Assembly (NCBI GenBank): GCA_030789695.1
Contig: CM061132.1
Location: forward strand, 146,886,597-146,950,596
Reading direction: 5' to 3'
Length of the DNA: 64,000 bases
Source of the DNA: Scilla litardierei
Taxonomy: Eukaryota > Streptophyta > Magnoliopsida > Asparagales > Asparagaceae
Part shown: one piece after another, positions 45,603 through 56,284 of the stretch
Layout: every line of letters starts with the position of its first letter
Position numbering within the stretch: position 1 is the first letter of the stretch
Translations under genes and position numbers: made by a program
Notes under the pieces: generated by a model
What the model saw: only the letters and a program-made list of their open reading frames with translations
Databases searched by the model: none
Told to the model about the DNA's origin: nothing

Positions 45603-48600
45603 ATGGAACAATCATCAAGCACGAAGCTAGCTATTGTAGCCTACAATGGCGACGATGAGAAAATAATAGATAGAGAAATGCACCCACATCAAATCCATAG
45701 TAACCAGGAGCCTTGTGTTGGAATGGCATTCCAAAATCACGAGGAGGTCCAGCATTTCTACAAGGAGTATGGGAAGCAGAAGGGGTTCGGTGTGATGATC
45801 AAGCACTCGAACAAGAGGTCAGATGGGCGGTGCCGCCGTCTTGTGCTCTGCTGTTGTAAGGGAGGGAAGGCGCCGGACGAGCCGAGCAGGCCCTCGGCCA
45901 AAACGGATTGCCAGGCTAAGATTGTCGCCAAGTTGTGGGCGGATGGGTTGTTGCATTTGATAGAAGTAGACAATGAGCACAATCATCCGGTTAGCCCGTT
46001 GCATGCTCATTCTGTCCGGTACAGCGAGAAGTTGCCTAGTGCGGCGAGGAAACGGCGGAAGCACGCTCATGAGGCCGGGTTGCATCCGATTAGCTCGTAT
46101 CCAGCATTGGTTGTACAAGGAGGTGGATATGAGAACCTGGCTTTTCGGCAAAAGGGAGAAAGAGAGATGATGGGAGGAGCTGTTTGGGCTGCAAAGCCTC
46201 TGATCAAGGTGGCTGCAATATGCGGCTCCCTCCGCAAAGCTTCCTTTAACCGTGCCCTCCTCCACTCCGGTAACTGTGTTGATCCTTTCCTCTCTTGCTT
46301 CCACCCCTCCTTTACTCGCTGTTCCAGACTGTAAATTGTTTCTTTCATTGTGTTTCGATTTGTGAAGCAATTCGGCTGTCCAAAGAAGCCATCAGTGGAT
46401 TGCACATCGAGTACGTGGACATCTCATCCCTCCCCTTTCTCAACACCGATCTCGAGGTCAATGGAACATATCCTCCTCCCGTGGAAGCTTTCCGACAAAG
46501 GATTCTTGAAGCCGATAGTATTCTCTTTGCTTCCCCCGAGTACAACTATTCTGTTACTGGTAAGATCAGGGCAGAGTTTTAGCCTTATTTTTTGGTATCT
46601 TGGACAAAAATGTAGCTGCCTATATAAATTGAGATACACAATCTAGTGCAAACTAATCATGAGGAAGAGCTCTTTTAAGTTTGTTACAAATGACAACCTA
46701 TCATATAACCTGCCAGTCTACATGGCTTACCGCCAAGATATGCACTCTTAACGCACATTAAGTATGAGACCCCAACCATAATGCCTCACCTCTCTAAACC
46801 GTCACCGTTGACATGCAGTCATGCAGAGGAGGAAATACTAGAGCAAGCATGCATCTAGACATTCAACATGTAGCTTTCATCGAGCGACAATTGCTTAGTA
46901 CAATGCGATGAGCATCCACAATAGAAGCTATTACTAGTGTGATCAGCTAAGAAATTCAGGGAGAACAAGAAAGATCTACGCATTTTTCTTAGTGAAATGG
47001 ACTGTAAATGTTCTAAGAGACAATGTGATGGGGTTAATAAAGAAAACACACACCTATTAGTTATTGAGGTGATCTCAAAAATGTATCATGGAGTATTAAT
47101 AGAGTAGAAATTTGAGGAGAGATATTGACCCTCACTACGAGAGGCTTTAATTCATTGCTGAAAAGTAAGTCGTTATTCCTTTGAATTAGTTGTTTGTGAC
47201 CTTACTCGGTATATTGATGACAATGCGTTTACCGCATTCTTTTACCGCATTCTTTGCCAATGATATTGGTTTTATTGGTAAGATTAGGAAAGACAACACG
47301 TATGTATAAAATAGCTAAGGGCAGCAGTGAAGTCTGAAAATTTAGAAAGCAAAGAAAGATATAATACTATTCAAGCAAACGTACAAGAAGAAATAGTGGC
47401 ATAGACTATATATCTCTATTACTATCTGTTTATTATTTAATATTGTATGTAAGAAGCATAATTTTTTATTTTACTTTTTTTAAACTGTAAATTACTTAAA
47501 ACACTCCTGACCTTTGTCCAATCACTTTTTACGGGAAAAAGCTATGCCAATAATCAAAGAAACGAGGGAAGATATAATCAGAAATGAATATCAAAGCTTA
47601 TTTGAACTATAACCATCCTTAGTCCAGTGCAACTGGATTTAGCTTTAAAATAACCGGTGAAGGAAATTTTGGTGTGTTATTTGGCCTTTCTGAAATTTAG
47701 GGATTTTTTGTGGTAAAACTATGACAGCTCAGAAGTGTTTCCAGTAGATTGTCTTCTCCTGGTAGAAGGTGCAAACTGTCGTTAAAATTGGTGGCTCACA
47801 ACTACAAATCCTTTTTAAGCAGGATCAATTCTTTATCATGAAGGTGTGAGTGTAGATGATATTGTCCATATAATTAAATCAGGATGGTTAAAGTGAAGAT
47901 GGGCTTCCCGTGTATCCTGTGACCGTACTGTACTCCTTTTGTTGAAGGGAGACATCTACAAGATCAAATCCAGATACATTGGCAATCAGGAAACAACATG
48001 ACAAAAGGATGAATGGTACCGAAACAAAGAAGTGAGTGCGAGAATGGAGAATTAACAAATGATTGTCTGTAGGATCTTACAGGTAGCATCGGGTTCAGAA
48101 TGGAGACAGATGTGTGATCTGATGTTGTTTGGACATGTGTGATGGGGGTTTACTTGTGAAGTGTATTCCTTTGTTTTGGTTCTCTTCGCTTCTTCTTCAA
48201 GTCATGAGATTCATCTGTAAGTTTTGACAACCTAGGTTGGTTGTGAAGGATATGATTACATTGCCAACTTAAGAATGTGCAACTTTACTATAGTCACATG
48301 TTTAGGTCCAGCGACCTGGAACTGGAATAACTCGGTCTTTGAAGTTTGAAGGTAAAAGTCTGCAGTGATACAAAGTTGCAGTGGTAATATGTGTAGGAAT
48401 CAATTCCTACATGGTATAATTCTTCCATTAGACTCTAATTCATTAAATTCCCAAATATACCTCCTGTTAAAATTCTTCAACCATTTTTTATTGATTGAAA
48501 GCTGAGGATGACACCTAGGATTATCTTTGTCAGGATGGCAACATCTTATTTTCTTTCTAATCAATATGCCTTGACAAAATTAGTCATAGCTCATCTCCTG

Positions 48601-49804
48601 AGTTCCTATTAAGATTGTTCTAGATGCGCATCCTTAAACTTGTTCTATAGTTTCTTGATGGTTCAAAGTCTGAATAGTCATTAAGTTCAACGTTTTGTCA
48701 CCTCTTGGATTTTCTGGGTGATGTTCATGAATGCCATAGACTGAAACATACTTAGAATATGGATGTTATAACTACCCTGTAGTTATCAAGATTTATATCC
48801 ATGCAATATCGTATATGAGCACCTGATGTGTCGTCCTATATATGCTCCCCAACATGAAAGTCTCACATCTGATCTGATTTTTTCTTGACAAGACACATCA
48901 ATCACCATGGGTTCCGATGTGTATTAATGGTATTATATGTAGGCACCCAATCACTGTATCCAATTTATATTAAGGATTTGTTGTGCCGCGGTGTCTACAT
49001 GTCCTATGTACGCGTCATGTCCATTGTCCATATCCATGCTTCGTATGTACCTGTTTACATCCCTTGCCAAACACTTGCATAAATAATTGCCTTCATATAT
49101 GGTTACACATCTGAACATTGGCAGTCATGTATGACTATTATAACTTCATATATAACATTTTAATGTTATCTAAACAACACATTGTGATAGTTGCATAGCA
49201 AACTTCCCATTAGACTAAACTGTCATATTCATTTGTGCACATTGGTTTTGGCACGTAATGTTTTTTAGCATCATCGTCGTCATCATTTCATTATTGTTGT
49301 TGTTGATAAAATGGCCGTGCCCAGGGCAGGTGACCATGGAAGTAGATAAACACTGTTTTTATCATGCTGATACTTTTTTCTTTTCCTATTTCCAATATTT
49401 ATCATTTTATTTCCTCTTTGAAATCATGAACATTATCATAACCATCATCATTCAGGTCCTTTGTTTGCTAACTGCTATCCGCTTACCCGCTGCTTTCAGG
49501 TCCTTTGAAGAATGCTATCGATTGGGCATCACGACCGCCAAATGTCTGGGCCAACAAGCCCGCCGCCATTATCAGCGCTGGCGGGGGTTTCGGAGGAGGA
49601 AGGTCCCAATACCATCTGCGACAGGTAGGAGTCTATCTAGACCTCCACTTCATCAACAAGCCGGAACTATTTGTGAAAGCATACGAGCCTCCCCTGAAAT
49701 TCGATAGTCATGGGAATTTGATTGATCTTGAAACAAAAGAAAGGTTAAAGCAAGTTCTCCTATCGCTGCAGGCTCTCACCTACAGGCAACAGAGTAGACT
49801 ATAA
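45603..49804 (+). CDS. NQR: FAR1 DNA-binding domain fused in frame to NADPH:quinone reductase (copy B)
   Basis: Exons 45603-46269, 46368-46559 and 49500-49804 give 387 aa with all junctions GT-AG and in phase. Residues about 40-125 are a FAR1/FRS-type zinc finger (transposase-derived WRKY-GCM1 fold): FYKEYGKQKGFGV, Cys pair in VLCCCKGG, TDCQAKI, and the closing HNHP. A basic stretch ARKRRKHAH follows. Residue 189 onward starts MMGGAVWAAKPLIKV and is a complete 199-aa quinone reductase with CGSLRKASFNR, ASPEYNYSV, DWASRPPNVWANKPAA and GGGFGGGRSQYHL. No stop or obvious splice site separates the halves. The reductase could also be translated alone from the ATG at 46167. Intron 2 is 2.9 kb without recognised elements. 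The fusion is what the frame shows; whether one protein is made is inference. Confidence 0.78.
46560..49499 (+). other. Intron 2 of the FAR1-NQR gene
   Basis: 2940 bp, GTAAGA donor, TTTCAG acceptor. I see no coding sequence, repeat termini or RNA gene within it. Confidence 0.75.
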
Positions 49805-49972
49805 GTAAGTCAGATCACCATGTTTTGAGATATTATCATGTATTAAAATGTTGTCGCACTATATATAGTTGTGATGTGCTTGTTCATAGTTGTGATGTGC
49901 TTGTTCGGATTGCTGCTTTGTTGTCACGGGGATATATTTTTGTTCATATAATACGATATCCTCGAAAACCTT

Positions 49973-52258
49973 CTATCTACTGCTATTGGAAGATATCATT
50001 CCAGCAGCAGAGAATGCATGATCTTCTCCTTTCACCCTTAACCAACTAACCCCTTGGTGCTTCCTATCTGCTTGAGATCTCATCAATTTCCTTGTCCGTC
50101 TCATGTCCTCCCATCTTCCAGCCGCTGCATATATGTTCGATAGTGCAGCGTAAGTTCCAGGATCATTTGGATTCAACTCTATCAGTCTTCTGGCAGAATA
50201 CTCTCCCAGCTCAACGTTCCGATATGTGCTGCTAGCCGCCAGCAACGACGACCAGATAACCTCATTTGCCTCGAAAGGCATATCATCCACGACATCCAAC
50301 GCTTCCTTCAGCCGTCCTGCCCTAGCAAACATACTTATCAGGCAGGCATAGTGATCGATCGTTGGCTGTTTGATAGACCTGAAATACAAACACCCCAGCT
50401 CTACCAGTCCGCTGTGGCTGCATGCTGTGAGAACCCCCACGAACGTAATGTGGTTAGGCTCCATATCATCGCGGTTCAACAATTCCTGGAATGTTTCGAT
50501 GGCTTCTTCTGCGAGACCATGCTGAGCTAGGCCATTCACCATCGCATTCCAGGAGGCCAGATCCCGTTCCTGCATACCGTGGAAGAGCCTTCTTGCCTCT
50601 TCAATGTACCCACATTTGGCGTACATATGTAACAATGCACTCGCAACGAAAGGGTCTGGCTTGTTATCGTTCGAATCAGACTTGACGATCTGTGCGTGGA
50701 TCTGCTTTCCTTCTATGGCCGCTGCAAGACGTGCACACGACCTCAGCAGCGTTGAGAACGTGTAACCATTTGGCGGCTCTGCATGTTCGTCTTCGATCAT
50801 CTTGCCATATAGTTCCAGCGCCCGCTGCAGCTCACCACACCGAGAAAGGTTTGAAATCAAATCAGTCCACATGACCACATCAGGAGAAGGGAGCTGATCG
50901 AATAACCGAGTCGCTTCCTCCAAATGGCCATGTTTGACGTACATTCTGATCAGGGATCCAGCAATGGATTCGTCGCTGCATCCATACTTGATAACCAGAG
51001 CATGCAGCTGCTTCCCTCGTTCCGGTCCACAGCTGTTCACCAAAAGAGACGTTGCATTCGCCTCCCTCACCTCCTTCCTCATCTTAATTGCCTCGACGAA
51101 CGATTCCAGCGCTTCTGGTTCACGGCCATTTCGAAGGTATCCTCGAATGGCCAGATTGAAAGAAGCATCGTCTTTGTCATCCATCCTGCCAAAAACTTTC
51201 TGCGCTTCATCAGAGCACCCCAAGTCAAGGTACGCTTCAAAAAGAGCGCAGCTCAGAAACACGTCCAGCTCTGGCTCCATCATCTTCACAACCAAACCGT
51301 GCAACTGCCTGACTGGACAAGTGCAGACACCCTTGCAAGCCCTAAGGACACTAGCAAATGTCACATGATCCGGGCTCAAACCGGACATCCTCATCTCAGC
51401 CAACAGCCGAAGACCTTCATCCCCTTCCAAGCCGCCAGCCAGTATTGCATTATAAGACACCACATTAGGCCGAACAATCTCAGCAAAAGCCTTGCTCGCG
51501 CTCTCCATCTCGCCGCACTTGGCATACAAATCAACCAGCCCGGTCCCAACAAACACATCCGATCCCATCATCGATTTAACAACACGGGCATGCACCTGCC
51601 GCCCAGCAAGCAAGCAAGACATCCCGGCACATGCACGTAGAGCGCAAGTATACGCATACTCGTTAACAATCAAATCCCCCATATCTATAAAAACTCCTAG
51701 TGCTCTCTCGTTCTCTGCTGCATCGGCAAAACCTTTCAACATGGAAGTGTATGCGACGACGTCTTTCTTAGGAATTGTGACAAACAGGTCGTGGGCACGC
51801 TCAACGTGGCCGCATCCCAAGTACGCATTGAGCAAACAGGTGTTGAGCACGGTGAGTTCGGAGTCACTGAACGCGCACCGCAGCTTGAGCACATAGGCAT
51901 GGATTTGGGCCGACAGCATGCAACGGTCGCATTGCAAACAAGCCCTGAGGACGGAGCGGAATGTGATGGAATCAGGAAGCAAAGAGGACGACGCGAGCAT
52001 GTCGAGAAAGAGGCGAAGGGCCGCCAGAGGACGGCGGTGGCGGAGGCAGGCCGAGAGGGCGGTGTTCCACGTGACGGTGTCGCGACGAGGGAGGAGGGGG
52101 AAGATTGCGAGGGTGTGGGATAATGGCTTGGTTTTGGCCGTGGAGGAGAAGAAGAGGTTGGTCTTTGTGGTGATGTTGGCTGGTTTTGGTCCTTTTGGGT
52201 GTTGAAGGCTTGGAGGAGGGTGTGGAGCTGTGCACAGAACAATCCCTGCGGACTCCAT
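49973..52258 (-). CDS. PLS-class pentatricopeptide repeat protein with E/E+ tail (761 aa)
   Basis: Intronless, as most plant PPR genes are. PPR proteins bind organelle RNAs one base per repeat and guide editing, splicing or stability in mitochondria or plastids. The N-terminal 55 residues are basic and hydroxylated, a plausible organelle-targeting sequence. From about residue 60 the protein is a chain of PLS-type repeats with signatures such as WNTALSACLRH, GRQVHARVVKS, LVDLYAKCGEMESA, LLHMYAKCGYIEEARRLF and SWNAMVNGLAQHG. The end (VIWSSLLAASS through ALSNIYAAAGRWEDMRRTRKLM to GVSWLRVKGEDHAF) is the E domain with the E+ start. No DYW deaminase follows, so for editing it would need a DYW partner. 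The gene converges on the FAR1-NQR gene, with 168 bp between the two stops. Target RNA cannot be read from here. Confidence 0.93.
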   Translation of the reverse strand: MESAGIVLCTAPHPPPSLQHPKGPKPANITTKTNLFFSSTAKTKPLSHTLAIFPLLPRRDTVTWNTALSACLRHRRPLAALRLFLDMLASSSLLPDSITFRSVLRACLQCDRCMLSAQIHAYVLKLRCAFSDSELTVLNTCLLNAYLGCGHVERAHDLFVTIPKKDVVAYTSMLKGFADAAENERALGVFIDMGDLIVNEYAYTCALRACAGMSCLLAGRQVHARVVKSMMGSDVFVGTGLVDLYAKCGEMESASKAFAEIVRPNVVSYNAILAGGLEGDEGLRLLAEMRMSGLSPDHVTFASVLRACKGVCTCPVRQLHGLVVKMMEPELDVFLSCALFEAYLDLGCSDEAQKVFGRMDDKDDASFNLAIRGYLRNGREPEALESFVEAIKMRKEVREANATSLLVNSCGPERGKQLHALVIKYGCSDESIAGSLIRMYVKHGHLEEATRLFDQLPSPDVVMWTDLISNLSRCGELQRALELYGKMIEDEHAEPPNGYTFSTLLRSCARLAAAIEGKQIHAQIVKSDSNDNKPDPFVASALLHMYAKCGYIEEARRLFHGMQERDLASWNAMVNGLAQHGLAEEAIETFQELLNRDDMEPNHITFVGVLTACSHSGLVELGCLYFRSIKQPTIDHYACLISMFARAGRLKEALDVVDDMPFEANEVIWSSLLAASSTYRNVELGEYSARRLIELNPNDPGTYAALSNIYAAAGRWEDMRRTRKLMRSQADRKHQGVSWLRVKGEDHAFSAAGMISSNSSR

Positions 52259-52410
52259 TACTAACCAGCGACTATCTCACCCAAGAGAAAGTATAGCTTA
52301 TAATGCTAAAATGAGTTGACATCGACCCAATTTTGACTATACCAAAAATATACACATTTTCTTGACTGTTAGCATCGACCCAATGTTTGGCTAATGGGCT
52401 ACGGAAGGAG

Positions 52411-54206
52411 CTACCACGGCTCTTGGTTCCGACTCCAATAACTAAGAGGTGCGCGCTCGCTCCAGCCTTGTTCCCCTAAAATGAGATCCACACGGGCTAT
52501 CAGTTTCTGAACTGCATCCTCCTCCATCTCATGCATCATGCTCGGTCTGAATCCATGTCGTTCATCGCCGTCTTCCTGTATGATCTGCATAACATATCCA
52601 GCTCAGTCGACGACGACGACTTGTGTAAGTTCGAGTTACAGACACATGAAAACTAACAGCTTACTTTAGCGCTTTGGTACAGCCTCAGGTTCTGCCGACA
52701 CTCTTCATAGCAGCCGCAGTGGTAGAGAAGAATGGCGTAGTCTCTTAGTTCCTTGTAGTCGTTTGTCAGGATGATGAGCCGCTCGCTGGCTGTCAAAAAT
52801 ACAATAAGCAGCATCATGTGAACATACTCCACAATGATGTAAGAAGCCCCAACAGGCAATCACCTGCTAATGCACGCCGCATGTCCCCAAAACGTACGCT
52901 GGTCCAAACTCCGCGCCCGAGTCTATGCCGAGCGGCCTTGGTAGAAGCAATCTCCCAACCACTGCTAATTCAAACGAAAGACTTTGAGATCGGATGGATC
53001 GAGAGACACTCTCAATGCGATAAGCGCCCGAATTTGTTGGGAGTTCTTGGGACTTGCCTTGTGCCGCTAGATGATTCTGAAGAGCTTTCTCCTGCTATGC
53101 TTGGTCCATGAAAGTCGTTTGCAGCATGAGCTGCCCTCAGAAACAAACTGTTATAGCGATCATGCCGGAATGGCCAGAAAGCGTCCTTCAGATCCCTCAG
53201 GATCTGCGATGAAAAAATACATTCCATGTTACATATGATTCCTTGTACATCACATTATCGTATACGAAAAACTAACCTCCACCAACAGTGATCTTGATGT
53301 CAAAATATGTTGCTGATCCGAGGGCTTGCTTTTGAGCTTATGGTAACCGCGAGGGAGGCTGACAGGATCATGGGGATGGAATATCTCAACATCAAAATCA
53401 AGAAATCCGCAGAGCCGCAGCATTTTCAGCATCTCCGAGTAAATGAGCGACAACATGACCGCAGACCCGGATCGGCAAGTCAAAACCTGTGTTTTTACAG
53501 GAATGAAGAACGATGAGCATATACAAATGACAGAACATGAACATCTTAATTACTCTACAAAGAAAAAGGGGGAGCATACAGAGTGGAGGTACAAAGCCCG
53601 CGCATCTGACGGCACGCTTTTCCGGTGAAATCCCTGCAATTAAATGCCAAATTGATGTCAATGGATAAAATGGGTGAATTCGCAGATATTTTACCTTGTG
53701 GACATAGAAGTATCTCTCGAGATTGCCGAGAAACACCTCCGGCGGCGCATCGGACGGCGGCATGTAGAGAGAGCAGAAACCCATGGACAGATCGTCGAGC
53801 CGGTCGACGAACGCGTCGACGGGGAGCGGCACGGACGAGTGGGAGATGAGGGCGTCGTCCTCGGCCGCAATGTGCAGGGCCGTCCTGGCGAGGTCGGCGC
53901 CCCTGCTTATCGCTGCGCTCGTCCGCCCGTCGATCTCCCGCAGCCTCCCCGCTTGCTGGCAGAACCCATCTCTCGCGGCCTGCAGCAACGGGCATGCGTC
54001 CATTAAATCCAAACAATAGGAACCAAAGTGGAAGGGAACTTGAGGGCAGTCGTTACTCTGGCGAGCTTGGTGTCGATGCCGGCGGCGTCGAGCGAGTCGT
54101 GGAGGATGAGCTTCGGATTTTTGTTGTTGACGGTGTCGAACTCTCGTTTTTGCGAGCAGAAGATGCTCAGAGGAGAAGGCGGGGTCAACTGCAAGCACCA
54201 ACTCAT
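52411..54206 (-). CDS. SirB1-like / transglutaminase-core-like protein with TPR-like C-terminus (413 aa, eight exons)
   Basis: Exons on the minus strand: 54206-54057, 53979-53695, 53633-53580, 53486-53277, 53203-53058, 52961-52864, 52789-52665 and 52584-52411. All phases agree and the frame ends with TAG at 52411. The middle (ADLARTALHIAAEDD, RLDDLSMGFCSLYM, PPEVFLGNLERYFYVHKGFHR, then CRSGSAVMLSLIYSEMLK) matches the SirB1 N-terminal family, a transglutaminase-like fold found in bacteria and plastid-bearing plants. The C-terminus (LTNDYKELRDYAILLYHCGC, YEECRQNLRLY) is TPR-like. Biochemical role is not established by sequence. Seven introns: six are GT-AG; intron 5 (53057-52962) begins GCAAGT and ends TTAGCAG, a GC-AG intron with two possible acceptors 3 bp apart. 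The start ATG at 54206 gives a short N-terminus with weak similarity to a transit peptide. Confidence 0.85.
52962..53057 (-). other. GC-AG intron (intron 5) of the SirB1-like gene
   Basis: Exon ACAAG is followed by GCAAGT, the consensus for GC donors. Splicing to the TTAGCAG acceptor keeps the frame (SSSGT joined to SGWEIASTK). Reading through instead meets a stop at the end of the open frame at 53012. The TAG and CAG acceptors differ by one codon. Confidence 0.7.
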
Positions 54207-54511
54207 CTTTCTCCGTGAATTGGAGAAGGGGACTGCGGGTTATATAGCTGGCAGAATGATGGTTACCATGATCATTTTAAGTTGACTGTTTTTGGTAAAA
54301 ATTTATAGAGATAAGATGGGGACGATTCGAAGAACGAACGAACGACCGATGTAGATACTTTAATCATCAATCTGTTTGTATTCAACAAACAACAAAAAAA
54401 GAGCAGAGGAGAAAGATGAGCCGCAAGCGCAAGAGGAGGAAAAAAAAAAATCACAGTGGACGGTCGGAGAGCGGACCGCGGTCCAACTCGAGGAGGACAC
54501 TTAGCCACTTA
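54207..54511. other. Promoter-side region between the SirB1-like gene and the Harbinger element
   Basis: 305 bp upstream of the minus-strand gene. A minus-strand TATATAACC sequence near 54238-54246 could be its TATA region. It ends with TTA (54509-54511), the target site of the transposon. Confidence 0.5.
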
Positions 54512-56284
54512 GGGCCTGTTCTTTTGCCTGTATTCGCGAGAATCCCGCCTGCAAGAGCACTGTTCACCATTTTTTTGGCGGAATCTCAGCGCACGTTTCC
54601 ATTTTCTGTTCTTTTCTCGCCTTGAATCTCGCCTGGGAAAGGCCTACGTGGAGGGGGCGGTGTGGAATCTGGGGGGCTTTGGGTTTTCCTCTCGAAACGC
54701 TGCGATTTCGTGAGAATCCTTGCGAAGGTGGGTCCCTCTAGCGTGTGATCACCTTCAATGCCTTGTCGTGTTGCTCCATCTGCCTCCCTGTCCGCTGCCT
54801 ATGCGCCTTCACTTCTGCCAAAAGCCCTAGCCCCATGTGACTCCATCTGCCTCCTTCGCCCCTCTCGCACTGTGAACCCTAAAAATTTTGCTTCATCTCC
54901 CCTTTCTGCTCAAAGCGACGGCCTTTTTGGGTTGCCGAAGAGATCCTCAGCTGCTGGATCCACGGGAGTGCCCAAGGCAGCGTGCTTGTGCAGATCGGCG
55001 CTTCGATCGGAGATTCCAAGGAGGTATTAAGGTAAAAATTGGGTTTTTAGGTGAAATTAGTTTAAATTTTTCGCATTTCTTGGGCAAGAATGCCGAAATC
55101 CCTAACTGTCTTTCTCTACCTTGCTGCATACGATGGATGGAGCTGTTGTGGGTATCCGAAATTGATCCACGGTGACGAGGATCGTAAGGAGTCCCCACGG
55201 CATTAGCATCTCCTTGAGGGGAGTAGCATCGTGAATCGGTTGGACCGTTATCGTCACGGAAGGTATAATTTTTGACTGTGTTTGTGTGGTGGCATGCTAG
55301 ATTCTGATGATGCAACGATAATGCTGCCGAAAGAGCAATTTGTGATGTTATGCGTGGGATGTTGAGTGTGAAATGTTGGGTATTTAGGCAGCGGCAGTAA
55401 AAATATGAGAAAAAATGACATTTGTGCACAACAAATATGCGAGCCACAACATACAACGCATGATTTTTGCAATACACCACATTGCATGCAAGCTGAACCC
55501 TTAACTGAAGTCGGTTACATTACATAAATTGCCCAATGATGAAAATACACAATGAAAATGAGTACTGTAAATAATGATTCCTTGTTGGTGCATTGCTATG
55601 GGACGCTTGATTATTTTCAAGAAATCAGCAATGCGTAATTGATGTCGGTTTATTCTGAGGGCAATTTGTTGAGGATTCATGCATGGCAAGTAATGGGGTT
55701 GACTGTTGCAGATATCATGTAGTATGAAATGAAGCCCAATGATGACAAGTAATAATTTAATACGTATGATTTACGTATTTCTAGAGTACAAGCAGGCAGG
55801 AAGGTTCCTTCATTCAACATATTGCGACGAACAGTCCCTTAAGAATGAACAGAGGCAAAATAAAAGAAGGTGGATGATAAGGTGCTATGGGTATAAGCAG
55901 CACATGACATCTTCATTACATGGGTGAATAGGAACGAGAAGGAATGAAATTAATACGTTTTTCGTGATATGTTAAGATGAAGGAGCAACCGCCTGGACAC
56001 AAAGATGGGAAAAAAAATTATTACCTGAGGGTTCAATAAAATTTAAAGTCCACTTTCAATTGTTGTTGACTGTGACTAAGCCACACGTTTTTATGTTGTA
56101 CGTCATAAAGTTTTTTGTATGGTTCACTATTTTATAGAATTGGTGTGGGAGATGCTTGATTACTGTGTGCCATATAAAATTTATGGTAGCTTGTTATCTT
56201 CTGTAATTGATCTATTATTTTTAGAATGTCATCTGTATGTATCGCCTTATGCATGGTATTATGTTTGAAATAAATACGGTATAG

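Noticed and set aside
51472..52205. Several plus- and minus-strand frames of 80-170 aa
   Set aside because: They overlap the PPR coding sequence in other frames and are shadows of it.
53674..54218. Plus-strand frames of 74-110 aa
   Set aside because: Antisense shadows of GC-rich exons 1 and 2 of the SirB1-like gene.
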